DNA of 6,871 nucleotides from JAAYYM01 sp964483155 (GCA_964483155.1 CAZAAC010000091.1:1-6871), one strand, 5' to 3'; counted from the first letter of the stretch, positions 1 to 6,793 are shown. Notes: generated by a model from the sequence alone, not told the origin. Made by a program: numbers and translations.

Positions 1-846
1 ATTATTTTTAGTTTAGTGTTACCAGGAATTCTCGTATTCATCTTTGCAATATTAGCGCCTATTTGCCTAAGTACTTATTATGGCTTTACAGACTATTCTG
101 GAATGGGAAAAGCAACATTTGTTGGAATGAAAAACTATAAAACATTAATCAGTGATGAAGGTTTCTGGATGTCAATGAAAAATTCATTGTTACTGGCAGT
201 TGGATTTATAGTCATTCAGCATCCTCTTGCCATAATGGTGGCAGCAATTCTGGATAAACTGCAAGGAAAAGCAGAAGGTTTTTTTCGTTGTGTTTACTTT
301 ATTCCAAATGTAATCTCTGTTGCTATTATTGCATATTTGTGGAAATTTATTTACAATCCGGATTTTGGTTTGTTTAATAATTTCTTAAAGGCACTTGGCT
401 TTGAGGGGAAAATAAATTGGCTAGGGGCAGATTACGCAATTTGGTCAGTTCTGATTGTACTCATTTGGCATGGTTTTGGATGGGGAATGCTAATTTACTA
501 TACAGGTATAAAAAATATTGACCCTGTATTATATGAAGCAGCATCTATTGACGGTGCCAATGCTAGAGTCACATTTTTCAGAATCACATTGCCACTTATG
601 AAACCGGTTATCCAGGTTAATATTACAATGGCTATCATTTCCGCATTAAAACAGATGGAAACAGTATACCTATTAACAAATGGTGGACCAGGAAACAGGA
701 CGCAGTTCGCAGCAAATTATTTATATCAACAAGCATTCAAAGCATTTAAATATGGTTATGGTAATGCAATTGGTGTTATTTTTATTATTATTTGTCTTGT
801 GGTTACTATTTTTCTGAATAGAGCCTTTCAGACAAAAGAAATTTAG
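1..846 (+). CDS. CUT1-family carbohydrate ABC transporter permease, MalF/UgpA type (5' partial)
   Basis: This is an inner-membrane subunit of a binding-protein-dependent sugar importer, of the kind that pairs with a MalG-type partner and a cytosolic ATPase. The frame is open to the first base, so the true start lies upstream. The GTG at 16 falls inside the first membrane helix and is unlikely to be the start. Visible are 281 codons plus a TAG stop, and probably only 10-25 residues are missing. Counting from base 1, hydrophobic helices lie near residues 2-27, 61-83, 95-117, 143-168, 203-220 and 254-276, the usual six. The ATPase-docking EAA loop starts at residue 179 (EAASIDGANARVTFFRITLP), with the conserved EAA, DGA and I-LP positions intact. 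The conserved NGGPG follows near the C-terminus. The next gene is the partner permease, 12 bases downstream. The substrate cannot be read from the sequence; the linked GH30 enzyme suggests an oligosaccharide, possibly a beta-glucan or beta-xylan fragment (inference). Confidence 0.93.
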   Translation: MIFSLVLPGILVFIFAILAPICLSTYYGFTDYSGMGKATFVGMKNYKTLISDEGFWMSMKNSLLLAVGFIVIQHPLAIMVAAILDKLQGKAEGFFRCVYFIPNVISVAIIAYLWKFIYNPDFGLFNNFLKALGFEGKINWLGADYAIWSVLIVLIWHGFGWGMLIYYTGIKNIDPVLYEAASIDGANARVTFFRITLPLMKPVIQVNITMAIISALKQMETVYLLTNGGPGNRTQFAANYLYQQAFKAFKYGYGNAIGVIFIIICLVVTIFLNRAFQTKEI

Positions 847-850
847 GAGG
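845..850 (+). promoter_or_regulatory. Ribosome binding site of the second permease, overlapping the upstream stop
   Basis: A perfect AGGAGG lies eight bases before the ATG at 859 and shares its first two bases with the TAG stop of the first permease. A ribosome finishing the first permease would sit on this site. That suggests coupled, balanced synthesis of the two membrane subunits. Confidence 0.85.
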
Positions 851-858
851 TAAAATCC

Positions 859-1704
859 ATGGAACAAGTAGGAAGAAAAAAGAAGTCATTTGGAAAAATA
901 GTATTATTTTCAATTTTAATTATAATGGCTATTGTTCAAATTTTCCCGTTGGTATGGCTTCTTGATTTTTCATTTGCAAGTAGTAATGAGATGTTTACAA
1001 GTGGTTTGTTAATCATTCCAGAAAAAATAAAATGGGGAAATTATGTAAAAGCATTTGTTGATGGACATTTCCTCTTGTATTTGAAAAACAGTTTATTAAT
1101 TAACTCATTAGCAGTATTTTTCGTTGTTATAATTTCAATTATGACAGCATTTGCATGTCGTCGAATGAAGTGGAAGTTAAGTGGAACGGTAAATACTATT
1201 TTGCTTTTGGGTATGATGATTCCAATACATGCAACACTTCTTCCTAACTATAAAATTTACAATGCAATAGGATTAACAGATACTATCTGGGCATTGCTTA
1301 TTCCCTATATTGCATTTTCTCTTCCGGTAGGATTATTCTTAATGAGTAGCTTTATGGAATCTATTCCAATAGAAATTGAAGAAGCAGCTGTAATCGACGG
1401 TTGCGGAATTTATAGAATTGTATTTACTATGATTACACCTTTATTGAAATCATCCATAGCAACTGTTGCGATTATGACTTTCTTAAATAACTGGAATGAA
1501 TTTATGATGGCGAGTGTTTATTTAAGTACTCCCAAATGGAAAACACTACCATTTTCAGTCTTAGAATTTACAGGACAATATTCATCAAATTATGCGGTAC
1601 AATTTGCAGTGATGGCACTAACTGCTGCGCCGGCAGTTATTGTATATATCTTATTAAATAAGCATATTACTAAGGGTGTTGCAATGGGAGCGGTGAAGGG
1701 ATAA
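859..1704 (+). CDS. CUT1-family carbohydrate ABC transporter permease, MalG/UgpE type
   Basis: This is the second membrane subunit of the sugar importer and should heterodimerise with the upstream permease. It is complete at 281 residues, normal for the family. A short basic N-terminus (GRKKKS) precedes helix 1. Hydrophobic helices lie near residues 14-40, 77-102, 107-130, 140-165, 199-219 and 248-271. The EAA loop runs from about residue 175 to 196 (EAAVIDGCGIYRIVFTMITP). The NNWNEF motif near 210-215, typical of MalG-type subunits, is present. The ATG at 859 is chosen because it follows a perfect AGGAGG by eight bases. The loop has Cys at residue 182 where Ala is usual after DG, a mild variation. 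The following 113-base gap shows no terminator hairpin, so some transcription may run on into the sensor kinase gene. The ATPase is not encoded in this window; CUT1 systems of Firmicutes often share an MsmX/UgpC-type ATPase. Confidence 0.94.
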   Translation: MEQVGRKKKSFGKIVLFSILIIMAIVQIFPLVWLLDFSFASSNEMFTSGLLIIPEKIKWGNYVKAFVDGHFLLYLKNSLLINSLAVFFVVIISIMTAFACRRMKWKLSGTVNTILLLGMMIPIHATLLPNYKIYNAIGLTDTIWALLIPYIAFSLPVGLFLMSSFMESIPIEIEEAAVIDGCGIYRIVFTMITPLLKSSIATVAIMTFLNNWNEFMMASVYLSTPKWKTLPFSVLEFTGQYSSNYAVQFAVMALTAAPAVIVYILLNKHITKGVAMGAVKG

Positions 1705-1768
1705 AGATACTAAAATATAAATACTGATGGCTAATATAAAAGGGACAAACAGCGAAAGAGTTACATGA

Positions 1769-1797
1769 TTGAATAATTAATGTCCACATTGTATAAT
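1769..1797 (+). promoter_or_regulatory. Sigma-A-type promoter for the kinase-regulator-GH30 operon
   Basis: The -35 element TTGAAT (1769-1774) and a perfect -10 element TATAAT (1792-1797) are separated by 17 bases. Transcription should start near 1801-1805. That is only about 13-17 bases before the ATG at 1818, and inside or just before the ribosome binding site, so the 5' UTR would be very short. A small inverted repeat, ACATT-GTAT-AATGT (1786-1799), covers the -10 and could be an operator, but arms of five bases are weak evidence. Confidence 0.7.
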
Positions 1798-1803
1798 GTT
1801 GGC

Positions 1804-1808
1804 AGGAG
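1804..1808 (+). promoter_or_regulatory. Ribosome binding site of the sensor kinase gene
   Basis: AGGAG lies nine bases before the ATG at 1818 and fixes that start. It coincides with the expected transcription start of the promoter at 1769-1797, so the mRNA would carry almost nothing upstream of the ribosome binding site. Confidence 0.7.
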
Positions 1809-1817
1809 TGAAATAAC

Positions 1818-3632
1818 ATGAAAAAAATCAAGCAGTATATTAATAATTTAAGTGTAAAACGAAAAATTATTTTCTATGTTTATGTAGTGATAAGTCCCAT
1901 ATTTATTTTAATTAGTACTGGATTATTTCTGCAAAATTATAAGCAATCAGTAAACAATCAAAAAGAATCAAATATTAGCTTAATAAAGAGTCTAGAAGAA
2001 AATATAAGTATTATTCAATCCGATGTATTAGATTTTTCTTTATACTTATGCATTAATAGCGATATTTCAAAGATATTGCAATCTAAAACACCACAAGTTT
2101 TAAACAAAGATACCAGAATATGGTTCAATAAGGCTCCTATGCAGACACTGGAAGATATTATTGCAATTAAGGGATATATCAAAACGGTTGCAATTTATCC
2201 GGAAAATGGAGTGCATCCATATTTAAGGTGTCTAGATTCAAGTTCATATATTTTCAATATTGAACAAGTCAGGGAAACAGATAGCTACAAAGAGTCAATT
2301 GAAAATAAGGGCAATTATACCTGGAAAAGAGTTAATCATGGAGAGTCTGCTATATTTCAAGCCAATCGAACAGATAAAATAGTAATGTATCGAGAAATTT
2401 ACGATATGTCAAAGAAAATTCCATTAGGATATTTGGTAATGGGCATTGATGCGAAAGAGTACATAAGGTTATGTGAAAGTACACTACAAGATGAAAGTGA
2501 AGGAATTGTCGTTTTGAGTTATCAAGGAGATGAGCTTGCCAGAGCAGGAAAAATAGATGATAAGGTTTTAGAATACCTGCAAAGTGATAAATATATCTCT
2601 TCTGATTATAGAAAAAGAGATATATATTTTGAATATAATGATTATATTATTTATAGTGTTCAAAGTGAAAAAAAGGGTGTTATTGTTTCCAAAATCATTT
2701 CTAAAGAAATAAATGATAGCCAATTTAATAATATTGCTTTATTACCAATTATTTTATTAGTGGGATTGCTAATTGGCTTGTGGCCTTTACTTATTGTAGT
2801 ATCAAATATTATTTCCAATCCTTTAAAAAGGTTATCAGTAGCCATGAATCAATTTAAAAAAGGTGATTTTACCCAACGAATTGAAGTGGTGGCAGATGAT
2901 GAAATCGGTGAGGTAACTACTTGCTTTAATGAAATGGTAGAGGATATTAAGCTACTTATTGATAAAAATTACGTGATTACATTGAAAGAAAAAGAAAGTG
3001 AATTACTTGCCCTACAAGCACAAATAAATCCACATTTTCTTTATAATACATTAGATTCCCTATATTGGAGAACCATAAATGCAGGAAATGAAGAATTGGC
3101 GGAAGATATTTTTGCATTATCCCAACTCTTTCGAATGGTTTTAGGACAAGGGAAGGGTGATATTACAGTAGAGCAAGAAAGAGAATTAATTTATCGATAT
3201 CTTCAAATTCAGAAGATGCGTTTTTTAACACGATTAGACTATACTATTGAAATGGAACAATCAATTTTGCAATATGATATACCAAAATTAATTTTGCAGC
3301 CATTCGTTGAAAATGCAATTATACATGGATTAGAAAAAACAAGTGATATAGGCAGTGTTTTTGTAACAGGGAAACTGAAAGATGGGTATATAGAATTTTG
3401 TGTAAAAGATACGGGCATTGGAATGAGTTCGGAACAGATAGATGCAATTTGGAATTTAGATGAATCGGAACGATATGCAAGTCAGCGAGTTGGAAGATAC
3501 GCTATCAAAAATGTTAAGGAACGTCTTGAACTAAAATATTTTAACGACTACACCCTTCGTATCGATAGCCAAATTGGGGTGGGAACGACAGTAACTATTG
3601 TGATACCTGCCATGGAGAAGGTGGAGAAATAA
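1818..3632 (+). CDS. Membrane sensor histidine kinase of the YesM/LytS (HPK7-like) class
   Basis: This senses an extracytoplasmic signal and phosphorylates the response regulator encoded directly downstream. The 604-residue protein has helix 1 at about 17-39, an external sensor region of about 265 residues (40-306), helix 2 at about 307-330 and a HAMP linker at about 333-380 (NPLKRL, GDFTQRI, DEIGEV). The His_kinase domain carries the phosphoacceptor His406 in QINPHFLYNTLDSLYWR. The ATPase domain has the N box PFVENAIIHG (Asn499), the G1 box DTGIGM (531-536), and a C-terminal GRYAIKNVKERL and GVGTTVTIVIP. This order and the QINPHFLYN box are diagnostic of the YesM-type family, whose members commonly sit beside CUT1 transporters and AraC-type regulators. 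The sensor region is of Cache-like size, but I see no motif that identifies its ligand. The stop overlaps the next start as TAATG. I take the cognate signal to be the transported sugar or a cell-surface state (inference). Confidence 0.95.
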   Translation: MKKIKQYINNLSVKRKIIFYVYVVISPIFILISTGLFLQNYKQSVNNQKESNISLIKSLEENISIIQSDVLDFSLYLCINSDISKILQSKTPQVLNKDTRIWFNKAPMQTLEDIIAIKGYIKTVAIYPENGVHPYLRCLDSSSYIFNIEQVRETDSYKESIENKGNYTWKRVNHGESAIFQANRTDKIVMYREIYDMSKKIPLGYLVMGIDAKEYIRLCESTLQDESEGIVVLSYQGDELARAGKIDDKVLEYLQSDKYISSDYRKRDIYFEYNDYIIYSVQSEKKGVIVSKIISKEINDSQFNNIALLPIILLVGLLIGLWPLLIVVSNIISNPLKRLSVAMNQFKKGDFTQRIEVVADDEIGEVTTCFNEMVEDIKLLIDKNYVITLKEKESELLALQAQINPHFLYNTLDSLYWRTINAGNEELAEDIFALSQLFRMVLGQGKGDITVEQERELIYRYLQIQKMRFLTRLDYTIEMEQSILQYDIPKLILQPFVENAIIHGLEKTSDIGSVFVTGKLKDGYIEFCVKDTGIGMSSEQIDAIWNLDESERYASQRVGRYAIKNVKERLELKYFNDYTLRIDSQIGVGTTVTIVIPAMEKVEK

Positions 3633-4378
3633 TGTCAGTGAAATTACTTATTGCAGATGATGAGGATTCCATAAGAAATGGAATGATGAATTACGTACGT
3701 TTGCATAGCGAGAGAATTGATAAAATATATTTAGCGAAAAATGGGCAGGAGGCACTGGATCACATTATTCGATGGAAGCCAGATATGATGATTTTGGATA
3801 TTCAGATGCCAGTCATGGACGGACTGGCTTTAATGAAGGAAGCATCGAAAATGGAGATTCTTCCAAAGACTATTATTTTAAGTGGATATGATGATTTTAA
3901 ATACGCCCAACAGGCTATTCGTTATGGTGTTGAAGAATATCTTTTAAAACCTTGCCGTTCTACAGAAATTATGAGTCTTTTAAATAAAATGATTGATCAA
4001 AAGTATGGGAAAGAAAAAAGATTGTCTAATACTGCCGAAAATGTGAATCATATCGTTAATAGTGCCATTGAATATATGAATGAGCACTATAATGATAATA
4101 TAAATTTAACTGATGTGGCTGATAAGGTAGGAATAACCAGTGGTTATTTGTCAACACTTTTTTCACAGAATATAGAGAGTGGATTTGTAGATTATTTAAA
4201 TGAAATTCGAGTAGAAAATGCATGTAAGTATTTACAGCAGTATCAGCTAAAAACATATGAAATTGCATTTAAAGTGGGATTCAGAGACGAAAAATATTTT
4301 TCAAAAGTATTTAAAAAAGTAAAGGGGATGGCACCTTCGGAATTCAGAAAGAATTGCCAGAATCAGGAAAAAGAATGA
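3632..4378 (+). CDS. AraC-family response regulator, YesN type (receiver plus HTH)
   Basis: This is a cytosolic DNA-binding partner of the upstream kinase, expected to activate sugar-use genes when phosphorylated. It has 248 residues. The receiver domain covers about 3-120, with acidic Asp9/Asp10, phosphoacceptor Asp56 in MILDIQMPVMDG, Ser84 in IILSGYDDF, and Lys106 in YLLKP, a complete active site. A short linker leads to a two-helix-turn-helix AraC domain at about 138-243. Its first recognition unit is LTDVADKVGITSGYLSTLF (159-177), and its second contains YEIAFKVGFRDEKYFSKVFK with GMAPSEFRK after it. The middle region found in the longer YesN proteins (about 500 residues) is absent, so this is a compact member. 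The ATG shares one base with the kinase stop, and a GGTGGAG ribosome binding site (3620-3626) lies five bases upstream. Likely targets are the permease operon promoter upstream of this window and the promoter at 1769-1797 (inference). Confidence 0.95.
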   Translation: MSVKLLIADDEDSIRNGMMNYVRLHSERIDKIYLAKNGQEALDHIIRWKPDMMILDIQMPVMDGLALMKEASKMEILPKTIILSGYDDFKYAQQAIRYGVEEYLLKPCRSTEIMSLLNKMIDQKYGKEKRLSNTAENVNHIVNSAIEYMNEHYNDNINLTDVADKVGITSGYLSTLFSQNIESGFVDYLNEIRVENACKYLQQYQLKTYEIAFKVGFRDEKYFSKVFKKVKGMAPSEFRKNCQNQEKE

Positions 4379-5736
4379 AAGAAATGAAGGATAAATTTAT
4401 GAACCTTAAGTTAGTAACAACAACATTTAATCATAGTATAAAAAGGATAGATACCCAAAATTTTGAGATGGTATCGGATGCTGGAGAAGAGAACGGATTG
4501 ATTAATCTTTATCCAGAGATGAAATATCAGACATTTGAAGGGTTTGGTGGAGCAATAACTGATTCTGCAGGATTTGTATATGCACAAATGAACAAAGAAC
4601 AAAAGGAAATGCTACTAAAAACCTATTTTGAAGAAGATCAAATAGGATATAGTTTTGTTCGTATTCCTATGGATAGTTGTGATTTCTCTTTGGAGCATTA
4701 TGAAGCGATGTCAGATCCTGACGATCTATCTATGAAAAGTTTTTCACTGGAGCGAACAGAAAAATATATTTTCCCATTGCTAGATGATGCGCAGAAAACG
4801 ACAAAAAACAGACTGGAAATTATGGTCACGCCTTGGAGCCCACCAGCATTTATGAAAACGAACGGTGAAAGAAACCATGGGGGTAAATTAAAGGAAGAAT
4901 ACAAATCATTCTGGGCGGAATATATTTGCAAATATATTAGAGAATTTCGAAAACGTGGGTATTTAGTACGAAAAATGAGTTTACAAAATGAGCCAAAAGC
5001 AGTTCAGGAATGGGATTCTTGTGTGTATATTGCAGCAGAAGAAAAAGACTTTTTGAAGAACTATATGTATCCGTCTCTATTAAAAAATAACCTTGAAGAT
5101 GTAGAAATATATATTTGGGATCATAATAAAGAGAGGGTTTTTGAGCGGGCATGTGATCTTATTGATGAAGATACAAATAAGATGATTGCAGGGATTGCTT
5201 TTCATTGGTATAGTGGAGATCATTTCGAAGCATTAAAACTAGTGCAGGAGAAATTCCCGGGTAAGAAACTTATTCTTTCGGAAGCATGCATTGAATACAG
5301 TAAGTTTTCTCAAGGTGACGATTTGGTTAACGCACAAAAATATGCCCATGATATTATTGGGAATTTGAATAATGGTATGACAGCATTTTATGATTGGAAT
5401 ATAGTATTAGATGAAAAAGGTGGTCCCAATCACGTTTCTAATTATTGCGATGCGCCATTTCTCTTTGATACTAAAAAAGAAACGTTGGTGGAAAGAAATA
5501 CATTGGAGTATTTGAATCATTTCAGTCATTATATTCGACCAGGTGCCATTCGAATCGCACATAGCAGCTTTACTGAAAAATTAGAGATTACAGCATTCAA
5601 AAATGTTGATAATTCGGTTATGGTTGTTATTTTAAATCAAACAGATAAAGCTATAGAAACAAGTATTCGTTTAAAAGAAAAATGTGCAAAAGTAATGATT
5701 CAACCCCATTCAATAGTAACAGCAGTAATTGCCTGA
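4375..5736 (+). CDS. Glycoside hydrolase family 30 enzyme, intracellular (glucosylceramidase / endo-beta-1,6-glucanase-like)
   Basis: This is a retaining beta-glycosidase of clan GH-A. Numbered from the ATG at 4375 (453 residues), it shows the family N-terminal signature FEGFGGAITDSAGF (54-67), VTPWSPPAFMKTNG (151-164), the acid/base Glu206 in SLQNEPKAVQEWDS, and the nucleophile Glu303 in LILSEACIEY. The (beta/alpha)8 barrel is followed by a C-terminal beta-sandwich from about residue 385 to the end. No signal peptide or membrane segment is present, so it should act in the cytoplasm on imported oligosaccharides. Family members cleave glucosylceramide, beta-1,6-glucan, or xylan-type substrates; I cannot choose among these. 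Start choice: the ATG at 4375 forms an ATGA overlap with the regulator stop and has AGGA six bases upstream. The ATG at 4399 (MNLKLVTTTF) has AAGGA seven bases upstream and fits my recollection of family N-termini better. A TTG at 4354 is less likely. No terminator follows clearly. Confidence 0.93.
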   Translation: MKEMKDKFMNLKLVTTTFNHSIKRIDTQNFEMVSDAGEENGLINLYPEMKYQTFEGFGGAITDSAGFVYAQMNKEQKEMLLKTYFEEDQIGYSFVRIPMDSCDFSLEHYEAMSDPDDLSMKSFSLERTEKYIFPLLDDAQKTTKNRLEIMVTPWSPPAFMKTNGERNHGGKLKEEYKSFWAEYICKYIREFRKRGYLVRKMSLQNEPKAVQEWDSCVYIAAEEKDFLKNYMYPSLLKNNLEDVEIYIWDHNKERVFERACDLIDEDTNKMIAGIAFHWYSGDHFEALKLVQEKFPGKKLILSEACIEYSKFSQGDDLVNAQKYAHDIIGNLNNGMTAFYDWNIVLDEKGGPNHVSNYCDAPFLFDTKKETLVERNTLEYLNHFSHYIRPGAIRIAHSSFTEKLEITAFKNVDNSVMVVILNQTDKAIETSIRLKEKCAKVMIQPHSIVTAVIA

Positions 5737-5823
5737 TACAAACGTAATAGATACAAAATGCAAACCTTACTGAATTGAATAATGAATGTGCAAATCCTTT
5801 CGTGATAAATGAAACATCAGTGA
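5737..5823. other. Convergent intergenic gap
   Basis: These 87 bases separate the end of the + strand sugar operon from the stop of the minus-strand zinc-ribbon gene. No strong intrinsic terminator is visible for either side. The best structure is a six-base inverted repeat, CAGTGA (5818-5823) and TCACTG (5831-5836), which spans the minus-strand stop codon. It lacks a proper T run on either strand, so both transcripts may end by another mechanism or overlap. Confidence 0.5.
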
Positions 5824-6639
5824 TTACCAGTCACTGTCCCAATTTGAATATCCGGAATCCCAGCTGTCACTGGAGTCCCAACTATCGCTGGAATCCCAAT
5901 CGCTATCATAACTGTCATCACTGTCAACGCTGCTTTCAGTGTAGTAGCTGGAACCTGAAAAATCACTGGCACCATACTGCTCATAATAGTCACTAGAATC
6001 AAAGTAATCATCATAATGCGCAGAAAGATCACGATCTGCCGGAGTGCTGGACCAGTATCCGTTATCGTATACATACCAGCTGTCGGACGGCTGATAGTAG
6101 TAAACCTGATTGTTATATTCATAATAACCACGCGAGGGGCTGGAGGAAAATATAGATTGGAAAAAAAGGATCAAACATACAATCACAATAATGATGGTAC
6201 CCGAAGATTTAAATAAATGATGACCAATATTCTGCCTTGATGTATTACGATTAGGTGAAGCATAATGCATATGCTGTTTTTGATTCAGAATCTCTGCCTT
6301 CAGTTTTTGATAGAGTTCATTCACGGCATAAGACTCATCTTTTCCTTCATAGCGGATCGCCCGTGTCCCGTCAGATTTATTTTTATAAACAATGAAGTTT
6401 TCGGTTTCCTCGTCCTTGTATATTCCAAATGCACGAGGTTCTCTGCAATCCATGCCGATGAAGAATCTGGCCTGTGCAAGAGGAATGTTTTTATCCTGAC
6501 ACCATTGCTTCAATTCATCGATGGTTTGTGGTACCCCTATGGCACTTCTTACAAGATGATTGTTCACTCCACCGCAGTTAGGACATTTTTCATCCGTATC
6601 ATCAATAAAGCTCTCGCAATATTCGCATTTAATTTTCAT
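5824..6639 (-). CDS. Zinc-ribbon single-pass membrane protein with Asp/Ser/Trp-repeat tail, function unknown
   Basis: I cannot assign a function. The 271-residue protein starts with a four-cysteine zinc ribbon, CEYC (5-8) and CPNC (19-22). A cytosolic domain follows (about 36-120) containing TIDELKQWCQDKNIP, REPRAFGIYK, FIVYKNKSDGTRAIRYEGKDE and a final amphipathic helix. I recall similar segments in unannotated zinc-ribbon proteins of Lachnospiraceae. A basic linker precedes one membrane helix (about 148-164), so the N-terminus should be inside and the tail outside. The tail is rich in Tyr, Ser, Asp and Trp and ends in SDSWDS repeats. The start at 6639 is chosen because GAGGTC lies six bases upstream (6645-6650). 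An in-frame ATG five codons earlier (6654) has no such site. The gene is monocistronic here, convergent to the sugar operon, and looks higher in G+C, so it is probably unrelated to it. Cell-envelope sensing or surface binding is speculation. Confidence 0.88.
   Translation of the reverse strand: MKIKCEYCESFIDDTDEKCPNCGGVNNHLVRSAIGVPQTIDELKQWCQDKNIPLAQARFFIGMDCREPRAFGIYKDEETENFIVYKNKSDGTRAIRYEGKDESYAVNELYQKLKAEILNQKQHMHYASPNRNTSRQNIGHHLFKSSGTIIIVIVCLILFFQSIFSSSPSRGYYEYNNQVYYYQPSDSWYVYDNGYWSSTPADRDLSAHYDDYFDSSDYYEQYGASDFSGSSYYTESSVDSDDSYDSDWDSSDSWDSSDSWDSGYSNWDSDW
5854..5907 (-). repeat. 18-base tandem repeat encoding (S/D)DSWDS, three units
   Basis: Three consecutive 18-base units lie at 5854-5871, 5872-5889 and 5890-5907. 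On the + strand they begin GGAATCCCA, GGAGTCCCA and GGAATCCCA. On the coding (minus) strand they give DSDWDS, SDSWDS and SDSWDS at residues 245-262 of the zinc-ribbon protein. Unit differences are mostly synonymous or Ser/Asp swaps, which suggests an old repeat held by selection on the peptide. The copy number could vary between strains by slippage. Confidence 0.85.
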
Positions 6640-6682
6640 GTATTGACCTCGCATTTCAAAAAATGTAATATTTATAGTATAG

Positions 6683-6711
6683 ATTATAGAACGGTTTTCA
6701 TAAATTTACAA
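6683..6711 (-). promoter_or_regulatory. Sigma-A-type promoter of the zinc-ribbon gene
   Basis: Read on the minus strand, TTGTAA (6706-6711) and a perfect TATAAT (6683-6688) are separated by 17 bases. Transcription should start near 6676, giving a leader of about 35-40 bases before the ATG at 6639, with GAGGTC as ribosome binding site. The spacing and the perfect -10 make this a strong candidate. Confidence 0.75.
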
Positions 6712-6787
6712 TTCTGTATTTATCCTTGTTCAAAATGGCGTATATGGAAATGTGGATTCCATTCAAAAAAAGAAAAATTAATAATAC

Positions 6788-6793
6788 AGGAGG
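6788..6793 (+). promoter_or_regulatory. Strong ribosome binding site at the right edge
   Basis: A perfect AGGAGG lies seven bases before the ATG at 6801. It is one of the two best ribosome binding sites in the window, the other being that of the second permease. It serves a frame that runs straight into a terminator hairpin, so it may drive a regulatory leader peptide. I find no convincing + strand promoter between 6712 and 6787. Confidence 0.6.

Noticed and set aside
16..18. GTG as the start of the first permease
   Set aside because: The frame is open upstream to base 1 and its codons (I-I-F-S-L) continue the first hydrophobic helix, so the gene is cut by the window edge.
1705..1768. Terminator between the second permease and the sensor kinase
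   Set aside because: No stem-loop with a T run can be found in this stretch; it is AT-rich and without visible structure.
2660..2845. Minus-strand frames inside the kinase, regulator and GH30 genes
   Set aside because: All are short, antisense to genes with complete domain signatures, and lack ribosome binding sites and family resemblance.
5818..5836. Inverted repeat CAGTGA/TCACTG as a terminator between the convergent genes
   Set aside because: The stem is only six pairs with a seven-base loop and no following T run on either strand, and it includes coding sequence and the stop codon of the minus-strand gene.
5775..5996. Plus-strand 73-residue frame rich in His, Cys and Asn that looks like a metal-binding peptide
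   Set aside because: It is antisense to the well-supported zinc-ribbon gene. Its His/Cys/Trp/Pro bias is the complementary reading of the Asp-Ser-Trp repeats, and it has no good ribosome binding site.
5817..6131. Minus-strand 104-residue frame with a Thr/Ile/Met-rich repetitive sequence
   Set aside because: It is another reading frame of the same repeat region of the zinc-ribbon gene, starts inside it, and shows no recognisable domain.
6741..6746. TATATG as the -10 element of a + strand promoter for the frame at 6801
   Set aside because: It matches the consensus at four of six positions, lacks the final T, and has no acceptable -35 at 16-18 bases. Other nearby candidates such as AATAAT at 6780-6785 would start transcription inside the ribosome binding site and have poor -35 elements.
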